Source: Helicobacter cynogastricus (GTDB lineage Bacteria; Campylobacterota; Campylobacteria; Campylobacterales; Helicobacteraceae). Taken from it: a stretch of 64,000 nt of DNA. Below are positions 53,749-62,305 of the stretch, piece by piece; position 1 is the stretch's first letter, and each line of letters starts with the position of its first letter. A program made the position numbers and the translations under genes. Below the pieces are notes generated by a model. That model did not search any database. It was not told where the DNA came from and was given only the letters and a program-made list of their open reading frames with translations. The stretch spans positions 150,175 through 214,174 of the forward strand of contig NZ_FZMQ01000005.1 in NCBI RefSeq assembly GCF_900197855.1. The letters run 5' to 3'.

Positions 53749-54734
53749 GTGTGTGTTTACACGCTGCGCCCATTATCACCCTAGATACTCAAGCCAATGC
53801 CAAGCTAGCAACCTCTAACGCCAATGAAAGTACTATGATTGCTAAATTGCAAGAGAGTTTACGCCTTTATGAACATTTACTTGAACAGGCTAAGGGCCAA
53901 CTGACCACCCTTGAAACCACGCGCAAAACCTTAGAACGATCTGAGGCTTTTGCATATGCCTACAACCTTGCGCCTCAAGAGAGTATGCTAGCACATTTGC
54001 ACGCCCAACTTACCCAAGCCCAAGAACGCCAAACACGCTTTGAAGCACTGACACAGCGTTATAATAATTTAGAAAAACGCCACTATGCTACTTTAAAACG
54101 CCAATGTCCTTGGCTGGACTTTGAAAAGGGGGAAATTATAGGGCATTCCATCCAAGCCCAAAACGCACAAACTCTTTTGCAGAAATTAGAACACAATCCG
54201 CAGAATGCGTCTCTTACAGGCTTTGCGCGCGCGTCTTTCCTGTGCGAAGCGAGTTTGCAAAACCAAGCTAAACTAAGTCAAGCAACTAGAGTGAAAGAAA
54301 TGCAATCTGCTTTGTTGGTTGGAGATTTTAAACGCTATAGCGCGCTTCAAACACAATACGATCGCGCGCATTCAGATTTAAAAGAAACGCAACGCGCTCG
54401 CCTACAATCTGATTTGGCTTCTATATTGACACGCACGCAACAAATGCGCGCGTTTTTCTCCTCCAATGCCCTACAAACGCGCCTACAAACCTTACATGCA
54501 ACTTTAGCTAGTCAACTCCAAGAGGCTCAAGGACCTATTGAGCAAGCTCAAGCCTATAGCCAATACGCCCATCAAGCCCAGACCCTGCAATTAGAATTAT
54601 TGTTAGAGCTGACGCGCCAGTTGCATTTTCTTAACGAAACGATGGCGATGGGGATGTCGTTTTTGGGCGCAAGATTAGCCAATCCTGCACATTTTCCACT
54701 TAACACTTATGGTTTTCCTGCGTTGAGCCCTTAA
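53727..54734 (+). CDS. Exported coiled-coil protein, unknown
   Basis: A 335-residue protein with a short signal peptide (MRWALLLGVCLHAA) and an almost wholly helical, Gln/Ala/Leu-rich body with several coiled-coil stretches (LQESLRLYEHLLEQAKGQL near 45; long runs near 225-300). Three cysteines fall in the middle. There is faint resemblance to TrbJ/VirB5 pilus-tip or periplasmic proteins, but no other secretion genes are near, so I do not claim it. It overlaps the HD gene by 22 bases and is 43 bases upstream of the outer membrane protein. Confidence 0.6.
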   Translation: MRWALLLGVCLHAAPIITLDTQANAKLATSNANESTMIAKLQESLRLYEHLLEQAKGQLTTLETTRKTLERSEAFAYAYNLAPQESMLAHLHAQLTQAQERQTRFEALTQRYNNLEKRHYATLKRQCPWLDFEKGEIIGHSIQAQNAQTLLQKLEHNPQNASLTGFARASFLCEASLQNQAKLSQATRVKEMQSALLVGDFKRYSALQTQYDRAHSDLKETQRARLQSDLASILTRTQQMRAFFSSNALQTRLQTLHATLASQLQEAQGPIEQAQAYSQYAHQAQTLQLELLLELTRQLHFLNETMAMGMSFLGARLANPAHFPLNTYGFPALSP

Positions 54735-54777
54735 GCATTTTTAGTTAGAATGGCCTACTTTTTCTAGGAGACTTGTT

Positions 54778-56448
54778 ATGCGTGGGTTTTTTTGCGCTAT
54801 GGCACTTTTTGGGTGTGTTGCACAATGTAGCGCACATCCTAAGGATGGATTTTTCCTAGAAGGGGGATTTATGACGGGTATGCTAGATAGTGTGGAAAAT
54901 CTCCATCAAAAGCCTTCTTGTGGTTTTTCTGTGATATGCCCTAAGGAGTTTATGTTAAACGCTTCGGCTCTTTTTACAAATCAAGATATTACTAATCCCA
55001 CGATACGCTTTAGTACTACAGCTCCAGTGAAAATCACCCTAAGTCCTCAAGGATTAAAGATTCAAAACTTCCTGCCCTATACTTTGAATAATGTAGCTAT
55101 CTATATGAAAACCCCACAGGGGCGGGAAATTAAAGTAGGGACTATAACTACCCTACCCAAATTCACGCAAACTTGGGTTAATTCGGATATTTTGCCCGCC
55201 TTAGCCAATGCACCCCTCAATTCTAGTTTTAGTGTTCAATCTACCAATGCTTCTGATTCCACTACTCAAAATGTTTTAAACGCCCTAGGTCAAATCAGCG
55301 TAGATCTGAATTTAAGCTTTCTCAAAGCTCCCGATTCCAAATGGCTTACTCCAACCCCCAAGCAAGCCAAAGAGCTCACCGATATTATGCTTAATCTTGC
55401 GTATTTGCTTAGCTCAACAGCCTTTGAAAACAATGTTTTAAAAGCACCTTTTCATTTTTATAATGATGTTAATAAAGATGGACAACCTGTTGGAATTATT
55501 CCCCCTCAAAAAGTGTTAGAAGTCTACCGATCTAGTGCAAATATCGCGCTGGGAATCTTGAGTTCTGTGGCCGGTGAAGAGAGAATCGAGGGATTAGGGG
55601 GACCGGGTTTGCTGGGAGTGCAACCCTACTTAATCAATTCTCAATCTGTAAACACCTGGACAAATTACAAAACCGGTTGGCAGTGGCCTATGGAGGTGAT
55701 TTTACACGAATTTGGGCACACAAAGGGTTATGGGCATGAGGGTAATATGACCTATGGTAGAAATGGAGAGGGTTTAGTTGAATTGGGGATCAAGGCATGG
55801 AAGCAATTAGGAGAGGCTAACAAGCTCCCCATTAATTACACCCAAATCGCCCAAGTGCCCAACCCTATTTACAATTCCAGCTTTATACAAGCCCTCTCCC
55901 ATTCTCTACCCTCTGAGGGTGTGAGCACGGACGCGATGGTGGGTTTTAATCTCAAAAGTGGCTATCAGAAATATTTTAATAATGTTATTGGTTTGGCCTA
56001 TTATGGCGTGATCAAATACAATTTTTCCAAACGCTTGGGCTATATCAAACAAATTTCGCAAGTGGGGGTGGGGGTGGGGATTGATGCGTTAGTGGATTTT
56101 AAAACGACTTATAAAACAAACTACGCCCGCGTGCGCACCAAAAAAGGCAAACACACGAGGATTTCTAAAAAAGTCTTTCAGAGTGCAGTTGGCATGTTTG
56201 TAGGAATGCGAGGTTTTTGGGATTCTTATATCCTCGATCGCATTTATAAACCTGCATGGAATGTAGACGCTGTGGCGGGTCTTAATTACCGCTATAAGCA
56301 CTCTAAATATAGTCTTGGAGTCTCTCTCCCTTTAGTTCAAAAACCCCTACATTTTGCTATTGATACCCAAAAACTCATCGGGAGCATGACTCTTTATGAT
56401 GGTGTGCGCCATTTTAATATTTTCTTTAATTATGGCTGGGTGTTTTGA
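54778..56448 (+). CDS. Hof-like outer membrane protein with a metzincin-type zinc motif
   Basis: A 556-residue exported protein. A signal peptide (FFCAMALFGCVAQCSA) is followed by KDGFFLEGGFMTG, an N-terminal strand common in Helicobacter outer membrane proteins. The C-terminal 170 residues are amphipathic strands ending GWVF with a terminal Phe. The region 250-345 resembles the HP_OMP_2/Hof family. Residues 310-320 read HEFGHTKGYGH, an exact HExxHxxGxxH, followed by NMTYG with a methionine. Whether it is catalytic, structural zinc or a family feature is unknown. AGGAGA precedes the ATG. It converges with mnmE with no gap. Confidence 0.82.
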   Translation: MRGFFCAMALFGCVAQCSAHPKDGFFLEGGFMTGMLDSVENLHQKPSCGFSVICPKEFMLNASALFTNQDITNPTIRFSTTAPVKITLSPQGLKIQNFLPYTLNNVAIYMKTPQGREIKVGTITTLPKFTQTWVNSDILPALANAPLNSSFSVQSTNASDSTTQNVLNALGQISVDLNLSFLKAPDSKWLTPTPKQAKELTDIMLNLAYLLSSTAFENNVLKAPFHFYNDVNKDGQPVGIIPPQKVLEVYRSSANIALGILSSVAGEERIEGLGGPGLLGVQPYLINSQSVNTWTNYKTGWQWPMEVILHEFGHTKGYGHEGNMTYGRNGEGLVELGIKAWKQLGEANKLPINYTQIAQVPNPIYNSSFIQALSHSLPSEGVSTDAMVGFNLKSGYQKYFNNVIGLAYYGVIKYNFSKRLGYIKQISQVGVGVGIDALVDFKTTYKTNYARVRTKKGKHTRISKKVFQSAVGMFVGMRGFWDSYILDRIYKPAWNVDAVAGLNYRYKHSKYSLGVSLPLVQKPLHFAIDTQKLIGSMTLYDGVRHFNIFFNYGWVF

Positions 56449-57822
56449 TCATTTGCCTAGACAAAATTGTGTAAACATCGAATCTAGCATGTCTTCAACA
56501 TTGTAAGGTTGGGTGATTGTAGCTAGGGACTTGAGCGCGTCTTGTAGATGGTAGGAAAAAAGCTCTAATTCTAAATCGCCTAATGTTGAAGATGCTCCTT
56601 GCAAGTGTGCAATAGTGGCTTGTAGACTTTGTTGCTGTGTGAGTGAGGCACAGATGAGGGTGTCATGCGGATTATCTTCTAAAAGCGGTTTTAAGGCTTG
56701 GCGTAAAGATTGGAGACAATGTGTGGGGTTGGTGGTGCTCAAAGTTAAAGTGGCGTTGAAGCGGTTTTGTAAGGGCGTTAAAATGGCGTTTACATCTAAT
56801 TTTTGGGGGCAATCACTTTTATTAAAGATCAAAATAAGAGGTTTGGGATATTTTAAAAGGAGATCGATGATTTGTGCATCTGTGTCCTCTAGGGATTTAG
56901 AGAGATCAAAAAGGGCTAAGATAATATCACTTTCCTGCAAACTTTGCACACTTTTGGCTATGCCTAGCTTTTCTAGGGAATCTTGAGAAGTGCGGATACC
57001 TGCTGTATCAATAAGGCGCAGGGACAGCCCTTCTAATTCTAAACTCTCTTCAATGGTGTCTCTAGTCGTGCCAGCTATTGGGCTGACCAATGCGCGATCT
57101 TTGAGCAAAAGGGCGTTGAGCAAAGAACTTTTGCCCACATTTGGCTTACCCACAAGACTGATTAAATAGCCCTCTAGCTTGGTATTTTTAGAAACTTCCA
57201 AAATACCTTGTAAATCTTGCAAAATGGCTTTTAATTTGGTTTGCATCCCCGTATGCAGGTTGAGGGGGAGATCTTCTTCAGCGTAATCAATGAGCACTTC
57301 GCTACTAGCTAATAACTCTAGCAAGCTTTGACGCGTGGTATGCACAAAATCCTTTAAAGACCCTCTAAGTTGCTTGGCCATCGCTTTTACCATGCGCGCG
57401 TTATTGGCTTCTAAGAGAGCGCCTAAGGCTTGAATTTGTGAAAAATCCATCCGTCCATTTAAGAAAGCCCGCCTGCTAAATTCGCCCCCCTGTGCTAAGT
57501 GCGCCCCAGCTTGTAAACAAGCTTGTAAAATTAGCTTGGCCACCATCACTCCCCCGTGGCATTGGATTTCTACCACATCCTCACCCGTGTAGCTGTGTGG
57601 AGCTTTAAAATAAAGAGCTAAACTCTGATCTAAAAGATCACCCTGCTGATCATAAACACACACCAAAGTAGCTCTTCTAGGATGAAAATTATGCCTATGA
57701 GTGAGGGTACACAAAACTGCAAGACTATCTGGACCGCTGATTTTAATAATGGCAATCGCTGCGCGCCCGGGTGAAGTGGCAATCGCAACAATCGTGTTAG
57801 GGCTGTGGCTTGTAGAAGTCAT
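56449..57822 (-). CDS. mnmE: tRNA modification GTPase MnmE
   Basis: A 457-residue MnmE. The N-terminal formyl-THF-binding domain (TIVAIATSPGRAAIAIIKISG) is followed by a helical domain and an inserted GTPase with GKPNVGKSSLLNALL (near 225), DTAGIR, NKSD and the C-terminal CLGK. With MnmG it adds the cmnm5 group to U34 of certain tRNAs. It overlaps the khpB gene by 26 bases. Length matches the family. Confidence 0.96.
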   Translation of the reverse strand: MTSTSHSPNTIVAIATSPGRAAIAIIKISGPDSLAVLCTLTHRHNFHPRRATLVCVYDQQGDLLDQSLALYFKAPHSYTGEDVVEIQCHGGVMVAKLILQACLQAGAHLAQGGEFSRRAFLNGRMDFSQIQALGALLEANNARMVKAMAKQLRGSLKDFVHTTRQSLLELLASSEVLIDYAEEDLPLNLHTGMQTKLKAILQDLQGILEVSKNTKLEGYLISLVGKPNVGKSSLLNALLLKDRALVSPIAGTTRDTIEESLELEGLSLRLIDTAGIRTSQDSLEKLGIAKSVQSLQESDIILALFDLSKSLEDTDAQIIDLLLKYPKPLILIFNKSDCPQKLDVNAILTPLQNRFNATLTLSTTNPTHCLQSLRQALKPLLEDNPHDTLICASLTQQQSLQATIAHLQGASSTLGDLELELFSYHLQDALKSLATITQPYNVEDMLDSMFTQFCLGK

Positions 57823-58465
57823 TCACAACGATATAACATTGGCTACCTGTCTTATTCTGGCAACTGACATATTTATTGGGAAAAGTCTCTCGTAAACGCT
57901 TTAGAGCAATATGTAACAAAATGCCATCTAAAGGTTTGGTTTTGGCTTTGCCTACTTCATGAACCATCATGATCACGCTTTGGAGATAATTTTCAATCAT
58001 TTCTTCTTGTTCTTTGAGAAAATTAGCTACTTCTAAGCGGATATTGTAGCCGTATTTTGGGTGAATCCAGTTAAAAAGCAGGTAGGACAAAGCGTTGTAA
58101 CGATACCCCTTTTCACCAATGAGCAAGGCGCAATCTTGCCCATCAATCTCAATTAATAGAGTTTGGGCGTTGTAAAGCTCTACTTTGATTGAATCGATTT
58201 GATAAGGGATATGGGAGAGTAGAGCAGTGAGCTCGGCCTGAATCTCTGGAATCTTAGAGGGGGAGGCTTCTTTGGGAGGAGGGGGAGGAGGAGGATTTTT
58301 TTGCTTGAGACGCACTTGCAAAATGGCTTCTTTTTTACCAAAGCCTAGAAAGCCTTTGCTAGGAATTTGAATAATATCATATTCAAGATCGGCGATCGAA
58401 CAAGCTAATTCTATAGAAGCCTTGAGTAATGCCTTTTCCAAACTAGGAGCGCTGATGGTGATCAT
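57797..58465 (-). CDS. khpB: RNA-binding protein KhpB (Jag)
   Basis: A 222-residue Jag/KhpB protein. The N-terminal Jag_N domain (ASIELACSIADLEYDIIQIP, FLGFGKKEAIL) is followed by a linker with seven prolines in a row (about residues 59-65). The KH-like domain has LLIGEKGYRYNALSYL (about 118-133), and an R3H-type tail follows. It binds RNA, and in other bacteria it affects cell division and envelope homeostasis. The proline run should depend on EF-P, encoded at 3680. It overlaps yidC by 23 bases. Confidence 0.88.
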   Translation of the reverse strand: MITISAPSLEKALLKASIELACSIADLEYDIIQIPSKGFLGFGKKEAILQVRLKQKNPPPPPPPKEASPSKIPEIQAELTALLSHIPYQIDSIKVELYNAQTLLIEIDGQDCALLIGEKGYRYNALSYLLFNWIHPKYGYNIRLEVANFLKEQEEMIENYLQSVIMMVHEVGKAKTKPLDGILLHIALKRLRETFPNKYVSCQNKTGSQCYIVVNDFYKPQP

Positions 58466-60104
58466 CTAAAGCCTTATGGCCAGATTTGTGTGCTTGGATT
58501 TCCTGCACCTTTTTACGATCCAGCATTTGGTTAATACCCCATTGCTGCAGGATCGAGAAGAGATTATTGATAGTCCAGTACAACACCAGTCCAGCTGGAA
58601 AAGTGATTAAAAATAGGGTGAAAAAGAGAGGTAACATTTTAAAAATTTTGGCTTGAGTAGGATCTGTGATAGTGCTGGGTGTCAAAGCTTGTTGGGCATA
58701 CATTGAAATACCCATAAGAATGGGCAAAATAAAATAAGGATCCATCAAAGAGAGATCGTGAATCCATAATGCCCAGCCTGCACTCTTAAGCTCTACAGCG
58801 TTATAGAGCACGCGATAAATAGCAAAAAAGACCGGGATTTGCAAGAGTAAGGGTAAACACCCACCCAAAGGGTTAGCTCCATGTTTTTTGTAAAGTTGCA
58901 TCATATGCATTTGGAGTTTTTGCGGATCGTTTTTGTATTTCTCTTGTAATTCTTTCATTTTGGGAGCAAGGTCTTTAATCTTTTGCATGCTTACCATGCC
59001 CTTGTAGCTCAAGGGATAGAGGATAATGCGCACAATTAAAGTTAATAAAATGATTGCCCAGCCCCAATTATGCGTATAACGATGCAGATAATCCAAAAGT
59101 AAAAACACGGGCTTGGCAAAAAAAGTGATGATTCCATATTCAATCACATCGGTAAGCATGGGAGAGATTTCCTCTAACATGCGATGATCTTTGGGGCCAA
59201 TATAGCCGTGCAGGTCAGCATTGCCCTTGAAAGAAACAAAAGGGAGAGGATTTTTTGTGCCAGCTTGGCTATCTATAATGCTTGCAAGAGGGGTGGTTGA
59301 GAAAAACAAGGAAGTATAATAGCGATCCACGCTAGCAATGAAGGCAATGTCTTTAAAGGATTTGGCTTCTTTGATGTCTCCATCTTCGATCTTTTCTAGC
59401 TTTTTTTCTTGCGTGCCTAACAGCACTCCATGAAAAGCATACCCATCTGCATCGGCTACTGGGCGACTCCCATTGGAGAGAATATAAGCAGTGTTCACGG
59501 GGGCTTTAGAAGAAATTTCTACTTTGAGATCATAGCTTAAATTGGTATGAAAAGTTAATATTTTTTTTACAACTACCTTTGAGAGCTCTTGAGTGAGAGT
59601 TAGAGTTTGCGTGTCCTTTGTGAGTTTAAGGTCGCTAAGTGAAGTTTTATAGGGAGTGTGAAAAGCTTCTTGATTAAGGGCACTATCTACAAAACGGAGC
59701 TCAAGAGGTTTTAGAGCACCCTCACCTAAGAGAGGAAGTTTATCTAGGGGTTTTAGGGGTTTATGATTCATTCCTATAAGGCGTTTGACATGATCGATAA
59801 AGCCTTCATCTTTATGAGTGGTGAATTTTTTATCTTTAAGGTAAACCTGCGCGATGCGTCCTAAGGCATCGATTTCAATTTCCATAGCTGGAGAATAGAT
59901 ATGCGTAATAATGGGCGTGTTGTCCAGCGGAGCTTGGGGTGTAGAAAGAGTGTTTTGGGCTAAACTGGGAGCAGAAGAGGCTTGAGTAGCGTTTTGAGAG
60001 GGAGATGTTTGCGTTTTTTGGGGTGTTTGAAAATAGCTGTAAATAGTAACAAAAAGGAAAGAAAGGGCGATCGCTAGGATAAGGCGGAGGTTATTGTCTT
60101 TCAC
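58443..60104 (-). CDS. yidC: Membrane protein insertase YidC
   Basis: A 553-residue Gram-negative type YidC. There is an N-terminal membrane anchor (RLILAIALSFLFVTIYSYF), a large periplasmic beta domain (about 60-330) and five C-terminal transmembrane segments with SYKGMVSMQKIKDLAPKM, NPLGGCLPLLLQIPVFFAIY and GLVLYWTINNLFSI. It inserts proteins into the inner membrane alone or with Sec. It overlaps yidD by 14 bases. Confidence 0.96.
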   Translation of the reverse strand: MKDNNLRLILAIALSFLFVTIYSYFQTPQKTQTSPSQNATQASSAPSLAQNTLSTPQAPLDNTPIITHIYSPAMEIEIDALGRIAQVYLKDKKFTTHKDEGFIDHVKRLIGMNHKPLKPLDKLPLLGEGALKPLELRFVDSALNQEAFHTPYKTSLSDLKLTKDTQTLTLTQELSKVVVKKILTFHTNLSYDLKVEISSKAPVNTAYILSNGSRPVADADGYAFHGVLLGTQEKKLEKIEDGDIKEAKSFKDIAFIASVDRYYTSLFFSTTPLASIIDSQAGTKNPLPFVSFKGNADLHGYIGPKDHRMLEEISPMLTDVIEYGIITFFAKPVFLLLDYLHRYTHNWGWAIILLTLIVRIILYPLSYKGMVSMQKIKDLAPKMKELQEKYKNDPQKLQMHMMQLYKKHGANPLGGCLPLLLQIPVFFAIYRVLYNAVELKSAGWALWIHDLSLMDPYFILPILMGISMYAQQALTPSTITDPTQAKIFKMLPLFFTLFLITFPAGLVLYWTINNLFSILQQWGINQMLDRKKVQEIQAHKSGHKALDDHHQRS

Positions 60105-60420
60105 TATGAACCTTCAAGATATAGTAGGGTATAAAGCTGGTTGGACTAATAGGAATCAAATAATACAGCGGTACAATTGGAGGGCTAAAAATTGGGGTCA
60201 GAGGTCTTGTACCCATAGGGTAATCGATGCCACCCCTGTGATAAGGATGGCAAGAGAATATGCGCATTAAAATTTTAAAGAGAGCCTTGCTAGGCGATTC
60301 ATGGGGCAAAAGCCAAAGGGCGTAAGTAGAGCAACTAGGATAAAATCGACAGCATCTGCCCTTGTAAGGAGAGACCCATTGATAAAATTTCAAAATAGCA
60401 CAAAAAACTTTAGAAATCAT
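60091..60420 (-). CDS. yidD: Membrane protein insertion efficiency factor YidD
   Basis: A 109-residue YidD with the hallmark FYQWVSPYKGRCCRFYPSCSTYA (partly quoted; residues 11-32) and IFSCHPYHRGGIDYP. It is membrane-attached and helps YidC. ATG 60420 puts MISKVFCAILKFYQW at the front, as in relatives; a 23-codon upstream extension overlaps rnpA and is unlikely. The cysteine cluster is intact. Confidence 0.92.
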   Translation of the reverse strand: MISKVFCAILKFYQWVSPYKGRCCRFYPSCSTYALWLLPHESPSKALFKILMRIFSCHPYHRGGIDYPMGTRPLTPIFSPPIVPLYYLIPISPTSFIPYYILKVHSERQ

Positions 60421-60778
60421 GGGCTTTTTTAACTCTTTGAGAGGAATTTGAAAGCAGACATTGCTGAATGCGATCTTGCAATAGCGCATAAGGGAGTTGG
60501 TGCAAACCCGCCTTAGCTACAAACACGATCGCTTGGGGAGATTTAAGGGGCAGATGCTGGAAAACTGCGCGCACCCGCCTTTTTATCAAATTCCTTTGTA
60601 CGGCATTCCCCACTTTCTTAGACACACTCAAACCCAGTACAGAGTCTTGTATTCCTAAAAAATGTCTATGCGTAGGATTTAGAGGGAGCGTATAGAGCAT
60701 GAAAAGCCCTTGGTGCTTTTTGACACCCTTTTTATAGACATAATTAAACTGACGATTGGTTTTTAGGGATAACACCAT
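60410..60778 (-). CDS. rnpA: Ribonuclease P protein component
   Basis: A 122-residue basic protein that helps the RNase P RNA cut tRNA 5' ends. LKTNRQFNYVYKKG is the N-terminal family block, and LGLSVSKKVGNAVQRNLIKR (near residue 48) is the RNA-binding RNR signature. It begins on the last base of the rpmH stop (TAATG), so the two are translationally coupled. Confidence 0.95.
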   Translation of the reverse strand: MVLSLKTNRQFNYVYKKGVKKHQGLFMLYTLPLNPTHRHFLGIQDSVLGLSVSKKVGNAVQRNLIKRRVRAVFQHLPLKSPQAIVFVAKAGLHQLPYALLQDRIQQCLLSNSSQRVKKAHDF

Positions 60779-60912
60779 TAAACGGCGAGTTTTTTACGGC
60801 CCTTTGCTCTTCTGGCTTTGATTACTTTGCGTCCGTTTTTGGTCCTCATGCGGACTAGAAATCCATGCGTGCGTTTGCGCGGAGTGTTATGTGGCTGGTA
60901 AGTGCGTTTCAT
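60778..60912 (-). CDS. rpmH: 50S ribosomal protein L34
   Basis: A 44-residue highly basic protein: [20 protein letters not shown] then [20 protein letters not shown], ending KLAV. This is the full L34 consensus. AAGGATGAC precedes the start. It is the first gene of rpmH-rnpA-yidD-yidC-khpB-mnmE. In many bacteria this group borders oriC, but no dnaA or DnaA-box cluster is visible here. Confidence 0.97.
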   Translation of the reverse strand: MKRTYQPHNTPRKRTHGFLVRMRTKNGRKVIKARRAKGRKKLAV

Positions 60913-60976
60913 TGTCATCCTTTTTAGTCAAAGTGCGCATTTTAGCCCATGTCGGCTAAAAACTATCTAAAGTGTA

Positions 60977-61378
60977 CTAGGGATTTTGATTTTTGTCTTC
61001 CACTAAAATATAAAGTTCATTAAGTTTGTTGGTCTGCAAGAGATCGACAACTTTGACAAAACTATCTAAATTACTATTTTTGTCGCCCTGTAGAACAATG
61101 GGGGTGTCTTTGGAGTACTTGCGTACGGCCTGCTTAAGGGCTTCAAAGCTGATTTTCTTTTTATCTAAATAGAATTCGCCTTTGTGGGAGATAGCGATAT
61201 TCACCTGTTTTTTATTCAGAACATCTTGAGATTTGTCTGAGCTTTGATCCACTTTGGGAATATTAATGGGAAGTTTAGAGGTCGAGACAAAGGATGCTGT
61301 GGTGAGAACAATGACCAAGAGCACTAGCATAATATCAATAAAAGGCACGACATTCATCGAGTCTATTTTTTTCATCAA
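60977..61378 (-). CDS. exbD: Biopolymer transport protein ExbD
   Basis: A 133-residue ExbD/TolR. One N-terminal helix has the conserved aspartate (NVVPFIDIMLVLLVIVLTTAS, Asp near residue 14), followed by a periplasmic domain (PIVLQGDKNSNLDSFVKVVDLL). With ExbB and TonB it uses proton flow to power outer-membrane iron or nickel uptake. It lies 10 bases after exbB. No tonB is adjacent. Confidence 0.92.
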   Translation of the reverse strand: MMKKIDSMNVVPFIDIMLVLLVIVLTTASFVSTSKLPINIPKVDQSSDKSQDVLNKKQVNIAISHKGEFYLDKKKISFEALKQAVRKYSKDTPIVLQGDKNSNLDSFVKVVDLLQTNKLNELYILVEDKNQNP

Positions 61379-61388
61379 ACCTTCCTAA

Positions 61389-61844
61389 TCAATCGACATC
61401 TAAGCGGTTGTAAACGCCGGTTTCTCCAACGGGGTTATGATAAATATCCCATTTAGTGGCGATGATCTCGCTCTTACGCACTAACATGTTATAGATCACT
61501 ACAGAAGGGATCGCTACAATCAAACCCATACCTGTAGCCTTGAGTGCTAGAGCAAGTCCCACCATGATCGCCTTAGTGTCTACAGAACCTGTAGAACCCA
61601 GCTCAATAAAGGTGATCATAATTCCTGTCACCGTGCCCAAAAGACCGATATAGGGCGCATTAGAACCAATGGTTGCAACCAAAGTAAGACGGCGATGCAA
61701 ATCCAATTCTAATTTGCGCTTATCATTGTAATCATCTACGCGCACGGTAGCATAAAACCACACCCGCTCAATACCTATCGCAATTACAATTACTGACAAA
61801 AATGCCAAAAACCCTAAAATCCCGTAATCTACCATTTCTTTCAT
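61389..61844 (-). CDS. exbB: Biopolymer transport protein ExbB
   Basis: A 151-residue short ExbB with three transmembrane helices: YGILGFLAFLSVIVIAIGIE at the N-terminus, then LLGTVTGIMITFIELGSTG (near 70) and ALALKATGMGLIVAIPSVVIYN with the pore-lining threonines. Short ExbB proteins of this kind are usual in Helicobacter. It lies eight bases after smpB, ahead of exbD on the same strand. Confidence 0.92.
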   Translation of the reverse strand: MKEMVDYGILGFLAFLSVIVIAIGIERVWFYATVRVDDYNDKRKLELDLHRRLTLVATIGSNAPYIGLLGTVTGIMITFIELGSTGSVDTKAIMVGLALALKATGMGLIVAIPSVVIYNMLVRKSEIIATKWDIYHNPVGETGVYNRLDVD

Positions 61845-61852
61845 GCAATCCC

Positions 61853-62305
61853 TTAAGAATATTTTTTTAAGGCCATACCAGCCTCTCTATCTAAAACTTT
61901 CTTTTTCATGCTTTCTCTCTTATCATGGAGTTTCTTACCCTTCACTAAGGCTATTTGGAGTTTAGCTCTATTTCTTTGGTTAAAATAGAGTTTTAAAGCA
62001 ACAATGCTCAAGCGTTGCTGACCTACTTGAGCAAACCACTTAGCAAGTTGTTTTTTATGTAAGAGCAACTTGCGTACCCGTGTTTCATCAGGCTTATAAT
62101 AAACATTAGCCGTTTTAAGGTGCGCGACATGCATGCCAAACAAAAAGGCTTCGCCTCGCATGATCCTAACAAAGTTATCCTTGAGATTCACTCTACCGGC
62201 GCGGATAGCCTTGACTTCAGAGCCCATCAAAACAATACCGGCTTCTAAAGTTTCCAAGATTTCATAATCAAAGAAAGCTTTTTTGTTGCGCGCAATTTCT
62301 CTCAC
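61853..62305 (-). CDS. smpB: SsrA-binding protein SmpB
   Basis: A 150-residue SmpB with ARNKKAFFDYEILETLEAGIVLMGSEVK at the start (partly quoted), VNLKDNFVRI, and the C-terminal basic tail KGKKLHDKRESMKKK that folds in the mRNA channel. It carries tmRNA to stalled ribosomes. It overlaps ispE by four bases. Confidence 0.96.
   Translation of the reverse strand: MREIARNKKAFFDYEILETLEAGIVLMGSEVKAIRAGRVNLKDNFVRIMRGEAFLFGMHVAHLKTANVYYKPDETRVRKLLLHKKQLAKWFAQVGQQRLSIVALKLYFNQRNRAKLQIALVKGKKLHDKRESMKKKVLDREAGMALKKYS

Noticed and set aside
53727-54734. VirB5/TrbJ-like type IV secretion component
   Set aside because: Only a helical, glutamine-rich pattern supports it, and no other secretion or conjugation gene is near.
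60410-60912. rpmH-rnpA group as a sign of the replication origin
   Set aside because: No dnaA, dnaN or cluster of DnaA boxes is visible within the adjoining sequence, and in H. pylori this group is not at oriC.
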